From Syntrophaceae bacterium UBA2208 (GTDB lineage: Bacteria > Desulfobacterota > BSN033 > UBA1163): a DNA stretch of 30,847 nucleotides. The stretch is from assembly GCA_002327885.1 (NCBI GenBank), contig DCUS01000019.1, forward strand, positions 1-30,847. The letters run 5' to 3'. Positions 1 to 6,696 of this stretch are shown one piece after another. The notes under the pieces are model-generated. The model saw nothing but the letters and a program-made list of their open reading frames with translations. It was not told where the DNA came from and ran no database searches. A program made the translations under genes and the position numbers. Position 1 is the first letter of the stretch; every line of letters starts with the position of its first letter.

Positions 1-85
1 GTGCGATGGCTGCGTCAATCTCTTCTTTGCCGTCGAGGTAGCTTGCCTTGGGATTGATCAGCGGGATCGATAAAGGAACAACCAT
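1..85 (-). CDS. DegT/DnrJ/EryC1/StrS-type aminotransferase, N-terminal fragment
   Basis: Only the first 28 codons are inside the window; the gene runs off the left edge. The minus-strand reading begins MVVPLSIPLINPKASYLDGK and continues into EEIDAAIA. This is the usual opening of PLP-dependent sugar aminotransferases of the DegT/DnrJ/EryC1/StrS family (IPLvdlkaqy...keeIdaAI). The catalytic lysine lies outside the window. The ATG follows the epimerase stop codon by 8 nt and is preceded by an AGGTGA ribosome binding site, so the two are co-transcribed. Family knowledge: these enzymes make amino sugars for O-antigen or surface glycans, which fits the LPS neighbours. The family call rests on a short N-terminal match only. 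Confidence 0.6.
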   Translation of the reverse strand, partial: MVVPLSIPLINPKASYLDGKEEIDAAIA

Positions 86-93
86 CGGTTCAC

Positions 94-1086
94 CTACCTG
101 TAATGTTCAAGGTTCTTTCGGTAGAACACAAGGGTCTTTAATAAACCTTCGCATAGCGAGACCCTTGGCTCCCAGCCCAAAAGAGAACGAATACGACTAA
201 AGTCCGCGTAGTAATCGCCAATGTCGATGCGTTTGCGCTGGGGGGGGAAAGAGCGAATAAAACGGCGACCCCCTCCGTTGACCTCGATCAGCAGGTCTGC
301 AAGATCCTTCAAGCTGATTACGGAATCGCCGCCGAGGTTGAATACCTGACCCTCTGTTTCATCGCTCTTCGCCACCATCAAAAGAGCGTCAACGGCATCT
401 TCCACATAGGTAAAGTCACGCAGTTGAGAGCCATCCCAGACTTCGAAAGGTTTCTTTTCAACGAGGAGTCGAATCCATATCCCCAAAAAAGTTTGCCGTG
501 CGTCCTTGACTCGCATGCGAGGACCATAGGTATTCGTGAGTCGCAGCGCACAGCTTCGGATCCCATAGACATTGTTGTAAAGAATGGAATAACCTTCGCC
601 TGCCATTTTGTTGATGCCGTTCACATCCACGGGGCGGAGAGGATGCCTTTCGTCCACGGGCAGATACTCCGGTTTACCATAAATCTGACGGGTGCTTGCA
701 AAGATGATCTTGACGTTCGGGTTGTACTGGCGACAGGATTCTAAGATGAAAAGCTGTGCCTTGCTATTAATTTCCAGGTCGGTATAGGGATCTTGCATCG
801 AATCGATATGACTTGTTTGACCTGCAAGATTAAACAGATAATCCTGTCCCTGAATCAAATAGCGCATACTGTGTTCATCCCGGACGTCAGAGATATTGAC
901 CCGAACTTTCTTTTCAATCCCATGGATATTAAACAGGTTGCCCCCATACTCCGGGATAAGACTATCCACGAGGAGGACGTCCGCTCCGAGCTTGACCAAC
1001 CGGGCGGCAAGATTGGATCCGATAAACCCCAATCCCCCTGTCACTAACACCTTCTTTCCTCTAAAAACTTCTTTACGAGGTGCCAT
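94..1086 (-). CDS. NAD(P)-dependent sugar-nucleotide epimerase/dehydratase (extended SDR)
   Basis: This 330-aa protein has the extended-SDR layout. The Rossmann motif GGLGFIGSN is at residues 17-25, an acidic residue ending beta-2 (D41) suggests NAD preference, NLAGQ is near residue 86, and the substrate-side RLTNTYGPR and RDFTYVEDAVDA motifs follow. The usual YxxxK catalytic motif reads NGINK at 156-160: lysine 160 is kept but the tyrosine position is asparagine. It acts in the cytoplasm on a nucleotide sugar, probably for O-antigen or core decoration; the exact sugar is unknown. The ATG lies inside the 3' end of the upstream GT2 gene (14-nt overlap) behind a purine-rich GGGGAAAGGGG stretch, and the stop is 8 nt before the aminotransferase. 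Co-translation with both neighbours is likely. Confidence 0.85.
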   Translation of the reverse strand: MAPRKEVFRGKKVLVTGGLGFIGSNLAARLVKLGADVLLVDSLIPEYGGNLFNIHGIEKKVRVNISDVRDEHSMRYLIQGQDYLFNLAGQTSHIDSMQDPYTDLEINSKAQLFILESCRQYNPNVKIIFASTRQIYGKPEYLPVDERHPLRPVDVNGINKMAGEGYSILYNNVYGIRSCALRLTNTYGPRMRVKDARQTFLGIWIRLLVEKKPFEVWDGSQLRDFTYVEDAVDALLMVAKSDETEGQVFNLGGDSVISLKDLADLLIEVNGGGRRFIRSFPPQRKRIDIGDYYADFSRIRSLLGWEPRVSLCEGLLKTLVFYRKNLEHYR

Positions 1087-1855
1087 CCCCTTTCCCCTTT
1101 TTTGAAATCGTCAGCTCCCAAAATTTGGCATACTTGATAAAGACATAGAACATGGTTGAGACGATGATGATGAGACCTGGCAACCCATCCCGAAACCCTA
1201 ATTTTAACAGATATTCTTTCACAAATCGAAACGGAGGATGGAAGAGCAGTTTGAACAAGCTAAATTTTTCTCCGCCCTCAAAGAGATCCCTCGCAGCGAC
1301 ATTCGAATACCGATCAATCGTTTGAATCTGATCTGAAATGTTTTCATAGGTATAGTGGCGATACTGATTTTTTAAAACACCGATTTCCCCATCCACCACC
1401 AGCTTGGCATGAAGCCCCCCCTCCCATCTGCCTCTCTCTTTCCGATAAAGGCGAATCTCACCATCCGGATACCATCCTCCATATCGAATCCATCTCCCCA
1501 GGTAATAGGTGCGCCGGTAAACAAAATATCCATCGAATTCCTTTGCCCTGCCAGCCAGCTCCATTCGAATCTCGTCGGACAATTCCAGGGGAATCTCCTC
1601 GTCGGCATCGACAAACATGATCCAGTCCTGCGTGGTAAGATCGGCAGCATATTGATACTGATCACAATGCCCTGTCCAATTTCTCCGGTAGATTTTATCG
1701 GTATATTGTTTACAGATTTCGTAAGTCCCATCCTGACTGAAGGAGTCGACGACCACCAATTCTTCGGCCCAGGAGAGACTTTTCAGACACCGCTCAATCG
1801 TTCTGCGATTGTTGGTGGTGAGGACATATACGGAAATTGGAATCTTTTTCATCAT
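1073..1855 (-). CDS. Glycosyltransferase family 2, WaaE/KdtX-like LPS core glycosyltransferase
   Basis: The 260-aa protein opens with the GT2 strand ISVYVLTTNN and has VVVDSFSQDGT near residue 35. The metal-binding DADEE motif (DxD equivalent) follows IMFV near residue 82. The middle part (YLGRWIRYGGWYPDGEIRLY, then GGLHAKL) is characteristic of the WaaE-like group that adds glucose to the inner LPS core. A hydrophobic stretch close to the C-terminus (GLIIIVSTMFYVFIKYAKF) suggests membrane association. Two consecutive ATG codons (1855 and 1852) are possible starts, and the upstream SD is weak. It overlaps the epimerase gene and follows waaF after a spacer of ATGAA/ATGAT words. The sugar donor and acceptor are inferred from the family only. 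Confidence 0.85.
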   Translation of the reverse strand: MMKKIPISVYVLTTNNRRTIERCLKSLSWAEELVVVDSFSQDGTYEICKQYTDKIYRRNWTGHCDQYQYAADLTTQDWIMFVDADEEIPLELSDEIRMELAGRAKEFDGYFVYRRTYYLGRWIRYGGWYPDGEIRLYRKERGRWEGGLHAKLVVDGEIGVLKNQYRHYTYENISDQIQTIDRYSNVAARDLFEGGEKFSLFKLLFHPPFRFVKEYLLKLGFRDGLPGLIIIVSTMFYVFIKYAKFWELTISKKGKGDGTS

Positions 1856-1893
1856 TCATCGCCCACAGATCATCATTCATGGTTCATCGTTCA
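1856..1893. repeat. Low-complexity word spacer (TTCAT/ATCAT words)
   Basis: The gap between waaF and the GT2 gene consists almost entirely of degenerate TTCAT, ATCAT and TTCATCG words (ATGAA/ATGAT on the coding strand). It is a single-orientation block without a clear inverted arm. The style matches the other intercistronic spacers in this window, but the word differs. Confidence 0.55.
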
Positions 1894-2946
1894 TCATTTA
1901 TCATTGAGTTCACCCAATTTCTTATTAACAACCTCCTCGACTTCATCCACCGTGATGAGCTCCATACATCGATGATCTGTCGGACAAACTCTCTTCCAAC
2001 AGGGACTGCAAGTGACATCCTTTTTCACGACCACATGGCCATCTCCCCATGGCCCTGTGATGTGGGGGGGCGTTGATCCGAAAAGGGCCACCACAGGAAT
2101 TCCCACCGCTGCGGCGACATGCATCGTACCGGTGTCGTTCGTCACCAGGAGAGAGCATCGTTCTAAGAGGGCGGCCAACTGGAGCAAACTGGTTTTCCCG
2201 GTCAAATCGGCTCCTTTTGTCCCCAAATGTCTTTGAATCTCATGAACGATGGGGCGTTCCTCCTCCTTCCCAAATAAAAAAATGCTCGCTTGCCATCTCT
2301 CCGCAACTCTCTTTCCCAGTTCTCCGAAGCGGTCGGGATACCAGCATTTCGCCAACCCATAGGTTGCACCAGGATTCATTCCGATCAGGGGCCTTCCTTC
2401 CCGGATTCCCAAATCCTTCAAGACCTGATCCGCCCATCTTCGATCTTCCTCTCTGAGATAGATCTGAGGAGAAGGAGGATTTTCTATCTTCCCGAATGGC
2501 TCAAGGAGTTTCCGATAATAAAGGACTCGGTGAATATCCAGGGCCTCCCGGGTTCGACGGATTCGATGGGTGAGAAAGAGGGAACGCCCCTCGTTTTGAT
2601 AACCAATCCGGATTGGAATTCGAGCAAAGTAGATGTGGAAAGCGGAGCGAAATGAGCGCGGGAGGACGAGCGCCAAATCAAAACGCCTCTCTTTCAAAGA
2701 TTGGCTGAGGTTCAAATCCTCCCAAACAGATCCGATTCCTCCCTTTTTTTGAAAAAGGATGATTTCGTCAACGTAAGGGACTGTTTTCCATAAATCGGCT
2801 AAATAGCTTGGGAGGAGGATCGCCAAATGGGATTTCGGAAAGAGGGTTTTTAATTGTTGTACCGCCGGGTAGCTAAGAATCGTATCTCCCACCCAGTTAA
2901 CGCCTCTTACCAATATACGATTGACTTGGCTAAAATCGCGTTTCAA
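1894..2946 (-). CDS. waaF: ADP-heptose:LPS heptosyltransferase II (GT9)
   Basis: The 350-aa GT9 protein starts with ILVRGVNWVGDTILSYPAV, the WaaF hallmark in which an Asp of the GD motif is the proposed catalytic base. It continues with the nucleotide-sugar domain: MNPGATYGLAKCWYP near residue 190, TNDTGTMHVAAAVGIPVVAL near 268, and a C-terminal PCWKRVCPTDHRCM cysteine cluster typical of heptosyltransferase II. Length equals the family norm. It transfers the second L-glycero-D-manno-heptose to the LPS inner core on the cytoplasmic face of the inner membrane. The start is TTG: the codon at 2946-2944 is preceded by AAAGGA, and the nearby ATG is out of frame and hits a stop. A good sigma-70-like promoter lies 28-56 nt upstream. 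Confidence 0.93.
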   Translation of the reverse strand: MKRDFSQVNRILVRGVNWVGDTILSYPAVQQLKTLFPKSHLAILLPSYLADLWKTVPYVDEIILFQKKGGIGSVWEDLNLSQSLKERRFDLALVLPRSFRSAFHIYFARIPIRIGYQNEGRSLFLTHRIRRTREALDIHRVLYYRKLLEPFGKIENPPSPQIYLREEDRRWADQVLKDLGIREGRPLIGMNPGATYGLAKCWYPDRFGELGKRVAERWQASIFLFGKEEERPIVHEIQRHLGTKGADLTGKTSLLQLAALLERCSLLVTNDTGTMHVAAAVGIPVVALFGSTPPHITGPWGDGHVVVKKDVTCSPCWKRVCPTDHRCMELITVDEVEEVVNKKLGELNDK

Positions 2947-2973
2947 GGCATCCTTTCTATCATTAAATTAGGC

Positions 2974-3002
2974 ATATTATTAAATTAAACCCATCAAGTC
3001 AA
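2974..3002 (-). promoter_or_regulatory. Sigma-70-type promoter for waaF
   Basis: On the minus strand there is a TTGACT -35 box (3002-2997), a 17-nt spacer and a TAATAT -10 box (2979-2974). It sits just upstream of the TTG start of waaF, in an AT-rich stretch. The MITE-like element at 3022-3124 lies 20 nt further upstream. It probably drives waaF and the sugar genes after it. Confidence 0.6.
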
Positions 3003-3021
3003 TATGAATAGGTTTTCATGT

Positions 3022-3124
3022 GTAATGCCTCACTGAAGCGTGGAGTAATGGGTAGGGGAGGCTTTAGCCTCCCTGTGCAGAGGGCGACTAAAGTCGCCCC
3101 TACCCCTTTTAAGTGAGGCATTAC
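3022..3124. mobile_element. 103-bp MITE-like element with 13-bp TIRs and 8-bp target duplication
   Basis: The ends are perfect 13-bp inverted repeats: GTAATGCCTCACT at 3022-3034 and its complement at 3112-3124. The element is flanked on both sides by the direct repeat TTTCATGT (3014-3021 and 3125-3132), which looks like an 8-bp target-site duplication. Inside are two perfect hairpins: GGGAGGCT/AGCCTCCC (3056-3073) and GGGCGACT/AGTCGCCC (3082-3099). They are embraced by GGGTAGGGG/CCCCTACCC (3050-3058 and 3097-3105), so the whole can fold as a cloverleaf. It has no coding capacity, so it would have to be moved in trans. Confidence 0.75.
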
Positions 3125-3388
3125 TTTCATGTCAATGGTCACTGCTCAGTCTTTGTTCGAAAACGCCATGATCTGACAGGGATGTCGGAAAAATCTTATA
3201 GCGGTAACCCTAATGGTTCCTCCAAACTCTAAAAATCCCTTTGAGAGAAAAAGGAACCACCGAAGAAAGCGATCTGAGCCTGACCTATAAAAATACTACA
3301 AAATCCACCCGTGGTCGGGTCTTATCGACTTGATAAGATTTTTAATGACATTCCCGGCGAACCCTCTGATTTCATCCCCCCGTAACTT
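3125..3388. other. Non-coding remainder of the 442-nt gap upstream of waaF
   Basis: No ORF with coding character was found on either strand. There is an imperfect hairpin with 7-bp outer arms (GGTTCCT at 3215-3221, AGGAACC at 3252-3258) and inner CTCT/AGAG pairing. A second small hairpin (CTTATC/GATAAG around 3319-3335) is followed by a T-run on the plus strand, although neighbouring genes are on the minus strand. The region may be a degraded gene or an untranslated leader; nothing firmer can be said. Confidence 0.4.
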
Positions 3389-4453
3389 TCAATGAATTTG
3401 GCACAGAACCTCTTGGGTTGCTTTAAACACATCGTCGGCGGAGATGGCTTTTATACAGATAAGTTCTTTACAGGAATACTTATGACATGGATTGCATCCC
3501 ACTTCTTTTCTGACCTTCCTATGATTCCCAAAAGGTTCGTTTTCAATGGGGTCTGTCGGTCCATAAATAACGACGGCAGGTATTCCCATCAGTGAGGCAA
3601 TGTGCATCGGTCCGGTGTCTCCTCCAACATAGAGATCGCAATGCCGATAGACCTCGCCCAGTTGTGTTAATGACTCGGTTTCGGGTCCCAGGAGGGAGGG
3701 TTCCTTCATTTCTCCTTGAATACGTTTCACCCATTCGAGCTCCTCCCCGCCCCACGTAAAAAGGACACTGGCATCAAGCTCCCGGACGAATCGATCCGCC
3801 AGCTGGGCGTATTGATCCGGCATCCATCGCTTGAAAAGGGCTTTGGGGCTTGTTCCCGGATGAATGGCAATCAATGGTCTTTGGAGGTCCGGGGACACAT
3901 TCTTAAAAAATGATTCCACATATTCCTGATCCTCGGGAGGAATATGAAGGCGATATTCAAATGCTTTTGCCTTCACGCCTATGCCCTCGAGAAGGGCAAG
4001 GTTTCTTTGAAACCGACTGATCCTTTTTTCTGGAAGTTTCACTTTCACATTCGAAAATAAAAAATTCCATTCCTTGGATGACCTTCGATCGAATCCAATT
4101 CTTTTGTGGGACCCTGAAAGAAAAGAGAGAAGGCCGCTTTTAAGGATTCCGTGAAAATCGAAAACGATATCAAATCTTTGCCTCCGAAGATCGATGATGA
4201 ATTTCACCATCTCCCTGATCGTCCCCCACATCCCCTTGAGTGACTTGAGCCCTTTTGTCCACCTTCTTCTTGGAAATAAAATCACTTCATCAATCTCTTT
4301 TTGACTTTTCAGGAAGGCTTGCGAGGGTTCTTCAACCATCCAGGTGATGGTGGAGGAGGGGTTGCGTTCTTTTAATACCTGGACTGCGGGCAGCGTTCGG
4401 ATGACATCTCCCACCGCACTCAGCCTAAGAATTAAATATTTGGGGGATTCCAT
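3389..4453 (-). CDS. Glycosyltransferase family 9, heptosyltransferase I (WaaC)-like
   Basis: The 354-aa GT9 protein begins YLILRLSAVGDVIRTLPAV, containing the catalytic-base Asp of the GD motif. WMVEEPSQAFL near residue 38 and DFHGILKSGLL near residue 99 resemble WaaC rather than WaaF. The C-terminal sugar-nucleotide domain has AIHPGTSPKALFKRW and VGGDTGPMHIASLMGIPAV, followed by a cysteine-containing GCNPCHKYSCKELIC segment. The likely role is addition of the first heptose to Kdo of lipid A at the inner face of the cytoplasmic membrane. It is next to waaF but separated from it by 442 nt with a separate promoter. The start is ATG with AAGGT about 12 nt upstream, which is only moderate. Other GT9 heptosyltransferase roles (III or IV) cannot be excluded. 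Confidence 0.85.
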   Translation of the reverse strand: MESPKYLILRLSAVGDVIRTLPAVQVLKERNPSSTITWMVEEPSQAFLKSQKEIDEVILFPRRRWTKGLKSLKGMWGTIREMVKFIIDLRRQRFDIVFDFHGILKSGLLSFLSGSHKRIGFDRRSSKEWNFLFSNVKVKLPEKRISRFQRNLALLEGIGVKAKAFEYRLHIPPEDQEYVESFFKNVSPDLQRPLIAIHPGTSPKALFKRWMPDQYAQLADRFVRELDASVLFTWGGEELEWVKRIQGEMKEPSLLGPETESLTQLGEVYRHCDLYVGGDTGPMHIASLMGIPAVVIYGPTDPIENEPFGNHRKVRKEVGCNPCHKYSCKELICIKAISADDVFKATQEVLCQIH

Positions 4454-4576
4454 TTCTGAAACATTACCTTATTACCCCTTCATTTTCAATAGAAAGGAGC
4501 AGATTAGATAAATTGCAAATATAATTCACAGGCTAAAGTTTTAAACAGAGGCAGAGGAAACATCCTGAGCAAATAA

Positions 4577-4978
4577 CTATCCGGTGAGGCAAACAAGAAA
4601 TTTCTCCGGGAGGCTTTTGGCCTTCCCTTTTGAATCAACGCAGATATGGCGCGTCTCTCCCTCGGCAATCACCCCTTTCTGATCCTGATGAAGGATCTGA
4701 TACCCAAAGGTGATCATCCTTTTATTGGCCCCCTTCAACCATGTTCGCGCCATAACCATTTCATCATACCGGGCAGAATTCCGATAACTGCAATGGACAT
4801 CGGTCACGACAAGTCTATACCCGAGTGCCTCCAGATCCGTATAGCGGAATCCCTTTTTTCGACAGAATTCAGAACGTCCCACTTCAAACCAAACGAGATA
4901 ATTCGCATAATAAGCGACGCCCATTTGATCTGTTTCGGCATAACGAACTCGAATTTCCATATCCACGATGTCTTTCAT
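4577..4978 (-). CDS. YbgC-type acyl-CoA thioesterase (4HBT hot-dog fold)
   Basis: The 133-aa hot-dog thioesterase carries the signature VRYAETDQMGVAYYANYLVW; the catalytic Asp is D17. HCSYRNSARYDE and GEGETRHICVDSKGKA (from residues IAEGETRH onward) fit the 4HBT family. I chose the ATG at 4978 because TTAAGGGG lies 6 nt upstream and the resulting length equals YbgC. An ORF extension to 5044 would only add codons made from the ATTCG-word spacer. YbgC-like enzymes hydrolyse acyl-CoAs in the cytosol and in several bacteria associate with the Tol-Pal/phospholipid machinery; no tol genes are seen here. The substrate is not predictable. Confidence 0.85.
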   Translation of the reverse strand: MKDIVDMEIRVRYAETDQMGVAYYANYLVWFEVGRSEFCRKKGFRYTDLEALGYRLVVTDVHCSYRNSARYDEMVMARTWLKGANKRMITFGYQILHQDQKGVIAEGETRHICVDSKGKAKSLPEKFLVCLTG

Positions 4979-4990
4979 GCGAAACCCCTT

Positions 4991-5025
4991 AACGAATGAC
5001 TCGAATGATAATAATACGAATGGCG
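4991..5025. repeat. CGAAT word block, inverted partner of the block at 5407-5482
   Basis: Three CGAAT words occur in 35 nt on the plus strand. The last part, ACGAATGGCG at 5016-5025, is the exact reverse complement of 5422-5431 on the other side of the GxxExxY gene. The two blocks therefore form an inverted pair enclosing that gene. Confidence 0.6.
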
Positions 5026-5040
5026 CGGATAAAAGCGATC

Positions 5041-5427
5041 TCACCCAGCAACGACCCGCCGAGATTCAACTTTAGCCCTTGAAAAATTAACCAATATTCC
5101 CAGCCTATGGCCACTTGCCTTAAGGTATGATAGCAGTTGAGCTGTGTGATGAGGGGCAAACCTTTCAACCGTTTTCAATTCAACCACAATTTTGTCCTCA
5201 ACGATGAGATCGAGCCGATGAGTTCCAACCTTCTTTCCTTTATAAGTCAAGTCGAAGATCTTTTCCACGTCCACTTTCATCCCTCTGCTTGTCAGTTCCA
5301 ACAGTAATGCCTTTTCGTACACAGACTCAAGAAATCCAGGCCCGAGCTCCTTGTGAACTTCGAATATGGCTCCCATGATCTGGCATGACAAATCTTGGTA
5401 TATGATATTCGTTTTATTCGTCGCCAT
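5041..5427 (-). CDS. GxxExxY protein (PD-(D/E)XK-like fold)
   Basis: The 128-aa protein holds the family-defining GFLESVY (GxxExxY) motif near residue 32. A nuclease-like core follows: RLDLIVEDKIVVELKTVE around 71-88, a D-x(n)-ExK arrangement of the PD-(D/E)XK superfamily. A conserved QLLSYLKASGHRLGILVNF segment comes next. The biological role is unknown; nuclease activity is inferred from fold-type residues only. The ATG at 5427 lies inside an ATTCG-word block, has no SD, and the first codons (MATNKTN) are made of the same words. The gene is enclosed by inverted word blocks (4991-5025 and 5407-5482), which suggests it arrived as a unit or lives inside a palindromic element. The neighbours are unrelated in function. 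Confidence 0.85.
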   Translation of the reverse strand: MATNKTNIIYQDLSCQIMGAIFEVHKELGPGFLESVYEKALLLELTSRGMKVDVEKIFDLTYKGKKVGTHRLDLIVEDKIVVELKTVERFAPHHTAQLLSYLKASGHRLGILVNFSRAKVESRRVVAG

Positions 5428-5482
5428 TCGTGTAATTCGTATTCAAAATATTCGTTTCATTCGCTATCATTCGTTCTATTCG
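5407..5482. repeat. ATTCG word block (eight copies in 76 nt)
   Basis: ATTCG occurs at 5407, 5416, 5426, 5435, 5450, 5459, 5469 and 5478 with variable 4-10 nt linkers. The block fills the gap between the radical SAM gene and the GxxExxY gene and runs into the latter's first codons. CGCCATTCGT at 5422-5431 pairs exactly with 5016-5025. Confidence 0.75.
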
Positions 5483-5486
5483 CTGG

Positions 5487-6356
5487 TTATAATGCTCTTA
5501 AATATTCCGGCCTGAGTAAAGCGGGGTCTTTTCTCCGGAGGACTTCTCGAATCCGTTTAAGCGCTTCCTCCTTTTGCTCCGGCAGTCGAATTCGCAGAGG
5601 GAGATAGTTGGAGGCGTGATTGGAGGCGAAAAAGCACCGGGTGAAATGGCAATGGGCAATCATCGTTTCCAATTCCTGAATAAGACCGAAGGGAGTTGGC
5701 AGGACCAACCTTCCTGTTTCTATCTCTTTTTCAATAGGGGTCCCTGGAACGATCATCAGAGAAAGAGCGCCGACATAGTCAGGATCCATCTCGGAAAGGA
5801 CCCGCCCTGTTTCCATGGCATGAGTTTGACTGCCTTCCACACCCCCCAGACCTAAAATCACCGTCACCGAGAGGAGAATGCCCGACGCCTTCACTCTTTT
5901 ACCGGCATGGACCAATTGATCCACCGTGGCATTCTTCTTAATTCTCTTCAATACCTCCGGATCGCCTGACTCCAAGCCCAGATAGAGAATTCCCAAACCC
6001 AGGTCTCTCAGGGCTTTCAGTTCTTCCACTTCTTTTCGGAGGATATCTTTGGCATTGGCATAGATCCCTATTCTTTCAAGACCCCTTAATTTTGCTCTCA
6101 AATAGGAGAGGATTCGAAGCAGTTCCTCCTGAGGAATGATCAGGGCGTCACCATCGGCGAGAAAGACTCTTTTAATCCTATAGGAACTCACCTCATCGAT
6201 ATCCTCTTTGATCTCCTCGAAGCGCTTTATCCGGAATCGTTTCCCCTGATAGGCGCCACAAAAAGTGCATCGATTATAAGAACAACCCACCGTAACCTGG
6301 AGGATGAGGCTGTCCGCCTCGCTCGGTGGCCGAAAGATCATCCCTTCATATTTCAT
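5487..6356 (-). CDS. Radical SAM protein with CX4CX2C cluster motif
   Basis: The 289-aa protein has VTVGCSYNRCTFCGAY near the N-terminus: Cys25, Cys30 and Cys33 are the likely [4Fe-4S] ligands, spaced CX4CX2C rather than the textbook CX3CX2C. FLADGDALI (about residue 66), YLGLESGDPEVLKRIKK (about 126) and GTPIEKE follow the Elp3/MiaB/HemN-like TIM-barrel pattern. A further Cys/His-rich stretch, IAHCHFTRCFFASNHASNY, is near residue 235. The reaction is unknown. The start ATG overlaps the FtsB-like stop by 4 nt (ATGA), showing translational coupling to the cluster upstream. Downstream the operon meets the ATTCG block. Confidence 0.88.
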   Translation of the reverse strand: MKYEGMIFRPPSEADSLILQVTVGCSYNRCTFCGAYQGKRFRIKRFEEIKEDIDEVSSYRIKRVFLADGDALIIPQEELLRILSYLRAKLRGLERIGIYANAKDILRKEVEELKALRDLGLGILYLGLESGDPEVLKRIKKNATVDQLVHAGKRVKASGILLSVTVILGLGGVEGSQTHAMETGRVLSEMDPDYVGALSLMIVPGTPIEKEIETGRLVLPTPFGLIQELETMIAHCHFTRCFFASNHASNYLPLRIRLPEQKEEALKRIREVLRRKDPALLRPEYLRAL

Positions 6357-6655
6357 TTTGAACTCCCCTTTCCCTTTGAAGGGGTATCGAATTGGTAAAT
6401 GATTTCTCCTTCTTTCACCATGCCTAATTCTTTCCGGGCGATTTCTTCAATATAACGTTTATCCTTTTCCAACCGCTTCACCTCTTCTCTCAGCTTCCGG
6501 TTCTCTTCTTCCAGTTTTATATTGCTCTCCTTGATTCGCGATAGTTCCTTCTGAAGGTGATGGAGGTGCATAATCCCCTTTTCCCCGAAGAAGGTGAGGG
6601 TTCCAAGAATCAAAATTGGAATAGAAATCAAAAGAAGAAGACGTCTCTTTTTCAT
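6353..6655 (-). CDS. FtsB/DivIC-family septum formation initiator
   Basis: The 100-aa bitopic protein has a short basic N-terminus (MKKRR), one membrane segment (LLLLISIPILILGTLTFF), and a periplasmic coiled coil from about residue 30 to 75 rich in LEEENRKLREEVKRLEK heptads. It ends with the conserved IEEIARKELGMVKEGEIIYQ motif of FtsB/DivIC. The likely role is to join the FtsL/FtsQ-type divisome subcomplex. I prefer the ATG at 6655; an upstream TTG at 6667 lies in the word spacer. No strong SD was seen. It sits between the TonB-like gene and the radical SAM gene, with a 4-nt overlap on the latter. Confidence 0.85.
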   Translation of the reverse strand: MKKRRLLLLISIPILILGTLTFFGEKGIMHLHHLQKELSRIKESNIKLEEENRKLREEVKRLEKDKRYIEEIARKELGMVKEGEIIYQFDTPSKGKGSSK

Positions 6656-6696
6656 TCCGAATCTCAAATTTCAGATTTCTGCAATCTGCGATCAAA
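6656..6696. repeat. Word spacer (CAGATT/AAATTTGAG words)
   Basis: The 41-nt gap between the TonB-like and FtsB-like genes is built from AGATT, CAGATT, GCAATCTGC and AATCTC words on one strand and their complements on the other. The vocabulary is close to the palindromic spacer at 20026-20085, although the two gaps are 13 kb apart and flank unrelated genes. Confidence 0.5.

Noticed and set aside
1409..1975. 188-codon plus-strand ORF
   Set aside because: It is antisense to the GT2 gene and runs into the word spacer; composition is that of a shadow frame.
3318..3342. Rho-independent terminator on the plus strand
   Set aside because: The stem is only 6 bp and AT-rich, and no plus-strand gene precedes it, so I only mention it in the gap description.
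4979..5044. 22-residue N-terminal extension of the thioesterase
   Set aside because: The extension is encoded by CGAAT-word spacer DNA and overlaps the previous gene. The internal ATG has a proper SD and gives the family length.
5407..5482. CRISPR-like array from repeated ATTCG words
   Set aside because: Repeats are only 5 nt with 4-10 nt irregular linkers, and no cas genes are nearby.
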